Of a stretch of 64,000 nucleotides of DNA, positions 55,745 to 64,000 are shown piece by piece. Source of the stretch: Larus michahellis (lineage: Eukaryota; Chordata; Aves; Charadriiformes; Laridae). The notes under the pieces were generated by a model. The model saw only the letters and a list, made by a program, of their open reading frames with translations. It did not search any database and was not told the DNA's origin. The stretch is from contig NC_133918.1 in assembly GCF_964199755.1 (NCBI RefSeq), forward strand, positions 744,001-808,000. Direction: 5' to 3'. The stretch's first letter is position 1. Every line of letters starts with the position of its first letter. The position numbers and the translations under genes are program-made.

Positions 55745-57417
55745 GTAAGACCAAGATGCAGCGGCAGCTTTCCCTTTTCCGTTTGCTGTCGTACTGGCAG
55801 GCTGCCTCTCAGAGCAATGTCTGCGGTTGCGTGAAAATTAGGCATTTTGTGATTAATGTGTGAAGCTGCGGTTGTGTGAGATAACGACATCCCCGTTACA
55901 GGGTGCTGGACAAATACTGCCATTCCCTGATTCTTCCGGGGTACTGATGCCGTGGGAGAATGTGGCGGTGCTGCCGAATCTTCTGTTCGGAAGGGCTGAG
56001 GGAGAGCTGGCGTCTTGCTCTCTGTGAGATCGCCTTCTCCGGCAGGATCTCCTCCAGAGCCCCTGGTTGCCAGCTGACTCCTGCGGCCGTGCAGCGGCTC
56101 TGCTCTGCGCCGGGACTCGGTCTGGGGGCAGAGGGAGGAGCAGGGATGGCTGGAGCCGCACTGGTATCTCAGCTTTGGAACTGATCTAAGGAGGGGACGC
56201 ATTTCAGGCAGAAAGCTGAAGAGACAAGAGGATGGCAAGGCCTCTTTGTAGAACAAAATAAAAGAGCCCGTGTTTGGCACCTGATAATTTTGATTAGTCG
56301 AGATTAGTGATGTCGGTGTGTGCCTGTCTGGATGGATTGGCTCCGGTCATTCTTAGCTATCTTCATCAGATGCTAAAAGCTTTTTCAGAACCAAAAAGCT
56401 CACGCCTGTACACCTAAACATTAAATATGGAAAATAATGCTTATTTTCTAAATACGTCAACCAGTCAAGAATTGTCATCGGTGGGATTGGAACGTTCACT
56501 TAGCACTAGGTGCCATAGTGATATTTGAAAAGAGAGATGCCTCGCTGCAGGGACCAGGGCCTGACACCCATCTCGGGCTAAAAATTCTGCCCAGACCTTT
56601 CAATAAATGTATGAATTGGCTTATACGTGGGTTAGCACACAGATAATTCAGAACGATATTTGTCCTGAATACATCTTTTTCTACATCTCATGAATAAATA
56701 TGTTAAGCGGACGCGGTGTCTGCATCCTCAGGAACGAAGTATGTCCTACAGCCGTTTCAAGGCGTGCACGTTAGATCTCGGCAACGAGGAACGCTCTTCC
56801 TGTGTTCCCACTAACGCTAACGGCAGTCATGCAGTCAAAATTATTATGAGCTCCATTTAATAACTGAGTTTTGTTAAGAACCGAAGGTAAAAAACAAAAG
56901 CAGTCAAGGTTCCAGCTGTATTGATTTGGGGTTTTTAATTGGTGTCCACAACTGGATTTGAACAGAACGGTTTAGAATGGTTTCTGGATGGACAAAGTGG
57001 TCTCGAAATCCCACTTCATAGTTTTTCTGCTCGTTACAAACATTGCGTCGAAAACTCCTGTTTTAGTGATCTACGGGTGGCTTGTCAAAGTGCAAACGCA
57101 GTGTTCTGACTCCGAGCTTCTGTCGAGATTGGGATACAACCATAGGGTATAAGCTGGACTGAGAGGAGGCTAGCGTGTTGAGTAGAACGTGAGTGAGTGG
57201 AAAACTTAGTTTAATTTTCATTGGTCTAAGGCAAGATTGGGACATAATTATACATTTTTAGCAGTCTGACTGATATAGCTCGAGATCAGACAGGTTTTCA
57301 AGTCCATGAGCTCTTCTTTTCCCTACTGTACGTCTTTACAGCTGTAGTAGCGTTTTAGCAAATTGAAAACATTTTGTGGTTTTTCTCCCCCCCACCCCTT
57401 TTGTTTGAAATTTGCAG
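55745..57417 (+). other. MBD3: MBD3 intron 2
   Basis: Phase 0 intron of 1.7 kb with the acceptor aaatttgcag. No repeat or additional exon was recognised. Confidence 0.7.
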
Positions 57418-57555
57418 GGCAAGCCTGATTTGAACACAGCACTGCCCGTCAGACAGACGGCCTCCATATTCAAACAACCCGTCACGAAGATCACAAACCA
57501 TCCCAGCAACAAGGTGAAGAGTGATCCTCAGAAAGCCGTGGACCAGCCCCGGCAG
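57418..57555 (+). CDS. MBD3: MBD3 exon (GKPDLNTALPVRQTASIFKQ)
   Basis: 46 codons: GKPDLNTALPVRQTASIFKQ, PVTKITNHPSNKVKSDPQKA, VDQPRQ, identical to human over nearly the whole length. It is the disordered MBD2/3 linker region that contacts NuRD histone deacetylase core components. Donor ggcag|gtgagg. Confidence 0.97.
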
Positions 57556-58804
57556 GTGAGGCGTGCGGCTGGGTGACTGCTTCTCCGCAACTGAGAAACT
57601 CTGGGTTTTGCTGCCGGGAGGGTCCCAAAATAAGGAGCTTTAATTCTGTGATGCTGAACAAACCGTCCGTGGCAGTTTGAAGTCTCTGATGTTTCAGAAA
57701 CAATAACTTACGGGGCTTCCAGCTTTTAAAATCTGGGAGCAAAACCCATTTCCAGTGATAGTTCACGTGCTGCCTGCGCTGCGTTTTATAACCAGACTCC
57801 AGCCTTTGTTTAGATTACAATTCTGTTGTAGTTAAGCCTTCATTTCCTTAATGCTGAAATCAAGTATTAGCTACAAATGTAGACAGACATCGTAACCGCT
57901 TCAGGGGATGTTTGCATTGTAATTAGAACCACTGACAAATGTTCCGGTTGTGCAGGAATTCTGTGTTTGGAGAAATCCCCGTTTGGGTACAGACCACCTG
58001 CAGCGTGGTGTTTGCGATGCAGCACGAGGGATGGTACCCCCAGCACGGGCCTTTCTTCGGATGCGTGTGTCGTTAGTAGTTAACTCTACCGGTACGAATA
58101 AGGTCATCAGTTCACTTGGAATGTCATTATTAATACAAAGTCAACGGGTTTTTTCCTACCATACTGTGTATTTGCGAACAGGAGAATGCACCAAAATCAA
58201 AGGAAATCTTCCAGCTTAATTTTGTCCGGTGAAAGGAAGCGAAAAGTGGGCTTAGGACAAGTGTGGCTTTGAAGTTGGGCACTGGTAAAATAAGACGTAC
58301 CTGTTCAAAAGCAGCCTTCGGAATGTCATTAGCGTTACCTGGAGCTGGCAGCCTGTTGCCTCTGCAGAGCTCACCCGGGGATGCCGTGAATGCCTCCCTG
58401 TAGCCAGTCCATCTTTATGCCTTTTGGAAACGAGATGTTCTGCCTCATTAGTCTGTTCGGATGCCGTCGTCGGTATCAGATTATCAGTGCGTTTTAAACT
58501 CTTGCAGGTCTGGTGGAATTAAAATGTATCATTCCAAGAAGGAAAGCGACTTCAATAAAATTTAAAAATACCCTATAAACTACCCACCTCTCACACTGAA
58601 AACCTTTTCTGCAAACTTAAAAACTACCTTTCTGAAGTGTGAGAGAGATTCTATTTGAAATGGAGTTGGGTGGGTGGTTTGGGTTTTTTGGGGTTTTTTT
58701 AGCCGGTTTGGTAGGGTTTTGGCAGGGTCTGCTGAGGAAGCAGAGCATGTGTGTTCATAGTGGTGTTGCTGTTCCCATTAACCCCGGGGCTAGTTAAGAC
58801 TTAG

Positions 58805-58997
58805 ATTCATAGAACGTGTTGGGTTGGAAGGGACCTCTAAAGGCCATCTATTACAGCCCCCTGCACTGAGCAGGGACAGCTTGAACTAGATCAGGTTGCT
58901 CAGAGCCTCATCCAGCCTGGCCTTGAATGTCTCCAGGGATGGGGCCTCCACCCCCTCTCTGGGCAACCTGGGCCAGTGTCTCACCACTCTCATTGAC
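58805..58997 (-). mobile_element. CR1 LINE 3' fragment, antisense
   Basis: ttcatagaacgtgttgggtt, ggaagggacctctaaaggcc, ccagcctggccttgaatgtc and gggcaacctgggccagtgtc are CR1 3' end sequence in reverse, of an older or different subfamily than 59391. Confidence 0.9.
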
Positions 58998-59296
58998 AAT
59001 CAAAGAGGTCACTGAAGGTATGACATCGATATGCAGACACTGGGCTGGCCAGAGATCTGTATCCCTGTTGTGGAAGAGGTGGGTAGGGGAGTGCGGATTG
59101 ATGTGTCAGTGCCGTCTACGGCAGCGAGATCAGCCCCAGTACACCAAGGTGTCGTCATCTGAGCTGTGGAGTTTCGCCGCTCACGTTACTGCTCGTTGTA
59201 ATGCAGCTTCTGCTCTGCTTGTGCTTTCCTTACATGATCCTCTTTCTTTTCTATCACAACATCGGACTCTGTTATCTGAGAAGATCCTTTAGTGGT

Positions 59297-59382
59297 TTAT
59301 ATATATATATGTATGTATAAAATACAAATACCATTATATATACTGTATATATAGTATATATACACATATCGGCTTATATATT
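59297..59382. repeat. TA-rich microsatellite
   Basis: Interrupted (TA)n with TATG, ACTG and AGTA interruptions, about 85 bp, ending 8 bp before a CR1. It contains short self-complementary ATATAT arms. Confidence 0.88.
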
Positions 59383-59390
59383 TCATTTTC

Positions 59391-59606
59391 ATAGAATCAC
59401 AGACTGGTTTGGGTTGAAAGGGACCTGAAAGCCCCCCCAGTGGCACCCCCTGCCCTGGGCAGGGACACCTCCCACCAGCCCAGGTTGCTCCAAGCCCCGG
59501 CCAACCTGGCCTTGAACCCCTCCAGGGATGGGGCAGCCACAGCTTCTCTGGGCAACCTGGGCCAGGGGCTCACCCCCCTCACAGCAAACAATTTCTGCCT
59601 CAGATC
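59391..59606 (-). mobile_element. CR1 LINE 3' fragment, antisense
   Basis: atagaatcacagactggttt, gggttgaaagggacctgaaa and ctggccttgaacccctccag match 46863ff and 53536ff almost exactly. The ORF2 C-terminal frame on the - strand reads LPREAVAAPSLEGFKARLAG. Confidence 0.93.
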
Positions 59607-59865
59607 TAATCAGGAGTGAGAGTACCAGTCCCTGGAAGAAAATAAAAGTATTTTTCAAGGAATCAGGTCAGGACAGAGTGGTGGGGCTGATTGGCAACGA
59701 GGATCGTTCCCTGCTGTCAGACGCGGCAGACCCCCTCTGTAGTAAATGCAATATAAAATTGTCTGCAGGAGCGTTCTTCCCTCTTCTGACAGTAAGCAGG
59801 CGCTTTGTGTAGCTGTCAGTTCCATTTCTCTGTTTTGTGCCAATAAACACTTTCTTTGATGTCAG

Positions 59866-59956
59866 CTCTTCTGGGAGAAGAAATTAAGTGGACTGAACGC
59901 TTTTGACATTGCGGAGGAGCTGGTGAAAACAATGGACCTTCCAAAAGGTTTACAAG
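59866..59956 (+). CDS. MBD3: MBD3 exon (LFWEKKLSGLNAFDIAEELV)
   Basis: Encodes LFWEKKLSGLNAFDIAEELV, KTMDLPKGLQ and one base of Gly, identical to human MBD3. LSGLNAFD distinguishes MBD3 from MBD2 (LQGLSASD). Donor tacaag|gtaatc. Confidence 0.97.
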
Positions 59957-60239
59957 GTAATCAGAGTTTGCGCTTCGCTCCAGGGGTGGCATTTCGATAC
60001 CAGTCAGCCGTGACCTGAAGGTATTGTGTCTGACCTCCTCGTTCTCCAGCGGTCCCCAGTGCCGTGGAGCGTTCCGGCTTCAGCGGGAACTGTTAGTGCT
60101 CTGGCTGGGCGGCTCCGTGCCCTTCATCCTGAGGGGATACTGAAGCAAAGCGTCTTGACTTTTTATGTCGTTGTTCTTGTTTTCCAGAAGCAGAATGGAA
60201 ACAGCTTCCATTCCCAATTGGGTTGGGGTTTTTTTTTTT

Positions 60240-60255
60240 GGGGGGGGGGGGGGGG
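60240..60255 (+). repeat. G16 homopolymer after a T-run
   Basis: About 11 T followed by 16 G in MBD3 intron 4. Homopolymer length is uncertain. Confidence 0.85.
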
Positions 60256-60469
60256 TGTAACAGAATGACGAATTGATCTAGGCTTAAATAACCTCGGAGA
60301 GAGTTGTACAGCTGCTGTTAGAAGTGTTTAGGACTGAGATTTCTGTTGTCTTGTCTTTCTAAGTGACAGTAGGTGCTTCGCCATTACAATTTAAATCACG
60401 CCTGTTGTCCTGACTGGCTGATCTTGTGTCTTGGGCGATGCTGGTTATCGCTTTTCCTCCCACTTGCAG

Positions 60470-60647
60470 GCGTCGGACCGGGTTGCACTGATGAAACCCT
60501 TCTCTCTGCGATCGCCAGTGCTCTGCACACCAGCACCATGCCCATCACTGGGCAGCTCTCTGCGGCCGTGGAGAAGAATCCCGGAGTTTGGCTAAACACC
60601 TCCCAGCCGCTTTGCAAAGCGTTTATGGTGACGGATGAAGATATTAG
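60470..60647 (+). CDS. MBD3: MBD3 exon (GVGPGCTDETLLSAIASALH)
   Basis: Completes Gly, then VGPGCTDETLLSAIASALHT, STMPITGQLSAAVEKNPGVW, LNTSQPLCKAFMVTDEDI and two bases of Arg. Matches human, including GCTDET where MBD2 has GSNDET. Donor attag|gtatta. The preceding intron (59957-60469) has only homopolymer runs. Confidence 0.97.
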
Positions 60648-61906
60648 GTATTAACGACAAATTACCACTTCCTGTCTTGGAACAAGGTTTCTTGTAGTAA
60701 AACAGTAGCCCCTGTTTCGGGTTGGTTTTTTTAATGGCAGATTTGAATATCTGATGGAGCACTATAGCTCGCTGAATTATTTTAAATGCTTCTTCATCGG
60801 TAGAGTAGAAAAAAAATTGTTATGCGAAGCTGCTCTCATACAGGCAGGTACTTAAAGCCCGTTACTTTTATTTTGGCCACGGCCTGTTACTCTGAGATTT
60901 ATGGCTCATATTTGTTTTTCGTGTCAGAGTATGTCTCCTTTTATTGAAAAAGGTGTTTGGATGTGATTTAAGGCACCTCTAAGCAAAGAAGGGATTGGAG
61001 AAATCCTGAACAGCGCGATTCGATTCTCATTGCCTTACTCTGGCTCAGCGCAGCACCAAATAAAAGCAGTCGCTGCTGCGGTGGCAGCAAACAAGGATGC
61101 AGTTTGTTTAGGTGAAGCTGCCTTTCAGTAATGAATTATATTGCTAAATCAAGGCTGGTCAAATTCAGCTTTAAGCACTTAAGGGAGAACTGAACGTGCC
61201 AAAGACACTAACCTGAAAGCACGCCGCTTCGCATCCATTAGCGGCATGTAAAGGTAGGAATTGTTTTGACTATTTGACTGATAAATCTGTTTGAATTACA
61301 GGATGACTTTTGGTTTTGTGCTTGACTTATATGTGAACGACCAGGAAAAATGGTTTGTTTGTAACGTCATGATTTCCTGTGCCTGAGATGAACTAGGAGT
61401 CCCCTGAGCCACGGTGTTGAACACCTCTTTGCTTTGCTATGACTTTGACAGAAAAAGAGCTGGAAAATTTAAGGTTGTGACTCAAAAGGAGAATGTGCAA
61501 AAACATTGAAGTGGTCAGAATCTTAATTTTCTCCAGTCTCGTTTTTGGAAAGCTGAGCAGGGCAGGCTGACTTTTTCTTGTTTAAATTAATATTAGTGCT
61601 AGGAACTAAAAATAAAAGAAAGTCTTGAGTCAGCTGCTAGATTAGGCAAATTTCAGCCCGAATTGAAAATGGTACAATCAATGCTAAGCACTTGTAATAG
61701 AAAATATTGGACAACTTTTTAAAGTGTTTCTTTCAGCTTCACTGAAAGTATAATGCCAGGCAATTTTTTAACGACGCAGCTCTTGCAGAGGTCTCTTCCA
61801 AAGCCGCGCTTGTCTGCCCGGCCTCCTGGGGGAGGGATTTAGGATTCCTTTCCCTTGAGAGAGGCAGGTCTGAGGATTAATGTCATTCTCCATTGATTTG
61901 GGGCAG
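60648..61906 (+). other. MBD3: MBD3 intron 5
   Basis: Phase 2 intron of 1.3 kb, AT-rich, with the acceptor atttggggcag. Nothing else was recognised. Confidence 0.7.
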
Positions 61907-62104
61907 GAAACAAGAGGAGCTGGTGCAGCAGGTGCGGAAGAGACTGGAGGAAGCCCTGATGGCCGACATGCTCGCCCACGTAGAGGAAATAGCAAGAGAT
62001 GGGGAAGCTCCTTCAGAGAAAGAAGGCGGCGAGGAAGAAGGAGAAGAGGAAGAGGAGGAGGAGGAGCAGGACCATGACCAGGAGATGGAGAATGTATAGT
62101 CCAG
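61907..62104 (+). CDS. MBD3: MBD3 last coding exon: coiled coil and poly-Glu tail
   Basis: Encodes (R)KQEELVQQVRKRLEEALMAD, MLAHVEEIARDGEAPSEKEG, GEEEGEEEEEEEEQDHDQEM and ENV, stop TAG at 62097-62099. The first 30 residues form the antiparallel coiled coil that binds p66 (GATAD2) in NuRD. The acidic tail matches human, which ends DPEMEHV; exact poly-Glu length differs, as expected. A donor tccag|gtaatg follows five bases after the stop, so the 3' UTR is probably spliced. Confidence 0.95.
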
Positions 62105-62475
62105 GTAATGTGGCGGCATCCTCACCTTAAACTCTGCTTCATTGAAGGCAGAAATGTATTCCGGAGGAATCTTAGTATGTATTGACGGATCTTTGCTTTT
62201 TAGCCTGCGCTTTTAAAGATGAAGTGGCCACGCTTTCAGGAAAAAGATCAAATATTTTGATGGATGTGATGCCTGGGGAGCGCTTGCGTTGCCGCAGAGC
62301 GTTCTGGGCCTCGTGGCTGTGTTAGGTGGGCTAAATGCCCACCTAACCCTAGCCAGAACCTGTGTGTAAGGGCTTGAAGGATTCTGTCTTGAAAGGGGAT
62401 CGGTTCTGAAAAATTTGTCTTGTGATGTCAATTTTTTTTTCCCCCTGTTTGTTTATTTATTACTTCCTACGACAG
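62105..62475 (+). other. MBD3: MBD3 putative 3' UTR intron
   Basis: From the donor gtaatg to the acceptor-like tacttcctacgacag at 62461-62475, with a T-rich tract (62430-62460) upstream. Alternatively this is retained UTR. Confidence 0.5.
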
Positions 62476-64000
62476 GCGAGAGAACACTGTGGGCAGAAGG
62501 ACAGCTGCCATCTCATGGACTCAGTTTCTCCCCCCGCCTGCCTTTTTCTCTCTCTTTTGCATTTTTAGTACGCATTTTCTTGCAGGGTATATTAGAGGGC
62601 GTGTTTGTGGATTTTTTTTTATTTTTTTTTTAAATAACATTTGAAGGAAGTTAGAAAAAGGCAACTTAACCATCGAAAGAGGGAAGCTGCTAAAAAACTT
62701 TATGTGCAGTGGGAATTGATAAACTGAAAGTTACAGACGAGCGTATACGTTCAAAACTCTGAAACACCTGAAAAGTTTAAGATCGTGTAAGAGCAGCAAC
62801 TACAGGATTCACAGAAATGTGCCTTTATGTTGTGCAGCCCGTAAAGGTGTCACCGAGGGCTCGCTGCTTGTTCTCAAGCACGTGTCTGACCTTCCCTTGT
62901 GCAGGGGAACTTTTTAAAGGTGCAACAATAATTATTTTTTGTTTTTTAATTGTCTTGTAAACCCACATAGCTCGGAGTAATGAATCATTACCGTGTAGCA
63001 ATGCAGGGAAAAAAACACCCCAGATGTAAAAGGCCAGGTCACGATACAGCAACGAACGTTGCGTGTCGCGCTGGATGGGGCCGGCGCGCCGTGCCACGGA
63101 GCCTGGCCGGGAGCACGGTGTGTTCCCTGAGGGGGCCTCGCGCGGCGAGATGAAAACAGAACTTGCCGATTTTAATTTTTGATCATTCTAAGTTTTAGCC
63201 GAAGACAAGCAATTAGCGTTCTGTCGCTGAAATAGGGTAGTCAATACCCTGGGTGCTTCATTAGGTAGACTCCAGAGCCCGGGAGGCAAGAATGAAGAAT
63301 GTGGAGGGGGGAAAAAAAGAATTTTTGGGATGAATAGCAGAAGAAAAGCCCCTTTGGAGGAAGTGGCAGCTGTATTTCAGGTAGAAGGAAGAGGTTTACG
63401 TTAAGCAGTCCTTCCAGCTGGAAGGTTGGTTATAACATGAAATCTGTTTGGCCTTTACCATCTTCTGTCCGGGCTCTCTCTGTTTTCCCACGTCACTAAC
63501 AGTAGCTTCGTTTGGGCACTGAGTATCTCGCATTCCTGTCTGCTACAAAGGTCTGGCAACAGCAAAGAACCAGAACAAATGGTCTGCTGAAGGTGAAAAC
63601 CAGGACGTCCAGAAATGGATATGTTATGGCTTTATCCTTTTAAGGACTCGCTTGCTATGAAGATATAAAAAGTTCTTACTGACTTACAAGGTCTTTTTTT
63701 CCTCTTTCTTCTAGGGAGTTCCATCTAAGAATTCCCAGTATAAACCCTATCAGCAGGGTCAGCACAACTATTTTCAAAGCCAAGAGTGTCTGCGGAGCAA
63801 ATTGCACCAACAGTCCAACTGTACCCATGAGCATTTTGATGTACGCTTCAGGAAACGTTGAGAAGCTGCTGGTTCATTAATTGCTGGGTAGTTTTGAAGA
63901 TGGAACTTGACTAAACTCTACTCCCCCCTCCTTTTTTTTAACGGGGTAGGGTAATCGGGAATGCAAAAGTGGGAGGGAATTAAGGAATATAAAATGGTGG
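62476..64000 (+). other. MBD3: MBD3 putative 3' UTR exon and downstream sequence
   Basis: Starts gcgagagaacactgtgggca and is AT-rich with T-runs (62613-62632), UTR-like. No AATAAA is seen up to 64000, so the transcript end is unresolved. A second acceptor-like site (ctttcttctag) at 63704-63714 opens a 48-codon frame (63715-63861). Confidence 0.45.

Larger units (their letters stand above)
57556..59865 (+). other. MBD3: MBD3 intron 3
   Basis: Phase 0 intron of 2.3 kb with two antisense CR1 fragments (58805-58997, 59391-59606) and a TA-rich microsatellite (59297-59382) directly before the second. Acceptor ctttgatgtcag. Confidence 0.8.
47868..64000 (+). other. MBD3: MBD3 gene, 3' end possibly outside the window
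   Basis: Methyl-CpG-binding-domain protein 3, a core scaffold subunit of the NuRD (Mi-2/HDAC) complex. From the ATG at 48350 six exons give 257 aa, matching the human short isoform (259 aa) that lacks 32 residues of the MBD. The product has the C-terminal half of the MBD, the MBD2/3 linker, the coiled coil that binds p66, and a poly-Glu tail. The exon for the first half of the MBD is not visible. The poly(A) site is not found. Confidence 0.93.

Noticed and set aside
59842-59847. AATAAA as a poly(A) signal
   Set aside because: It lies in MBD3 intron 3, 19 bp before an exon, with no downstream element.

Overview
The window is vertebrate nuclear DNA, almost certainly from a bird. The evidence is eleven CR1 LINE fragments with the typical avian 3' end, GC-rich compact introns, and the gene order TCF3 - UQCR11 - MBD3. 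That order is the same as on human 19p13.3 and is expected on the small avian chromosome homologous to chicken 28. All three genes lie on the + strand and were found by joining short exons at consensus splice sites with matching phase. The species cannot be named from the sequence.

Layout. 1-26007 is the 3' two thirds of TCF3 (E2A). It holds fifteen coding exons from the residues before the nuclear localisation signal through AD2 to the bHLH domain and the stop at 26003-26005. The E12-type (21784-22022) and E47-type (25070-25296) bHLH exons sit in tandem, have identical phase at both ends and are alternatives. A 3' UTR follows, either continuous or, more likely, with a spliced non-coding last exon at about 34014-34640 ending at an AATAAA. 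34640-38800 is intergenic, with one CR1 and a 44-45 bp minisatellite. 38800-42160 is UQCR11: a CpG promoter with NRF1, YY1 and RFX-type motifs, two coding exons giving 56 aa, and a 3' UTR exon. 42160-46860 is intergenic. 46863-47565 is a CR1 that directly precedes the MBD3 CpG island (about 47640-48600). 47868 to the window end is MBD3: two alternative in-phase first exons, five further coding exons and 3' UTR sequence.

Gene roles. TCF3 is a class I bHLH transcription factor that binds E-boxes. UQCR11 is a small subunit of respiratory complex III. MBD3 is a core subunit of the NuRD chromatin remodelling complex. They share no pathway; their adjacency is ancestral synteny.

Most notable observations: a 98 bp near-perfect palindrome with no spacer inside UQCR11 intron 1; an MBD3 locus with two in-phase first exons and no visible exon for the N-terminal half of the methyl-binding domain; CU-rich and decoy-acceptor sequence between the E12 and E47 exons; a strong splice donor within 14 nt after the stop codon in all three genes; and a 23 bp minisatellite that is open in three frames. 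I found no clearly new system; the rest is ordinary avian gene and intron sequence.
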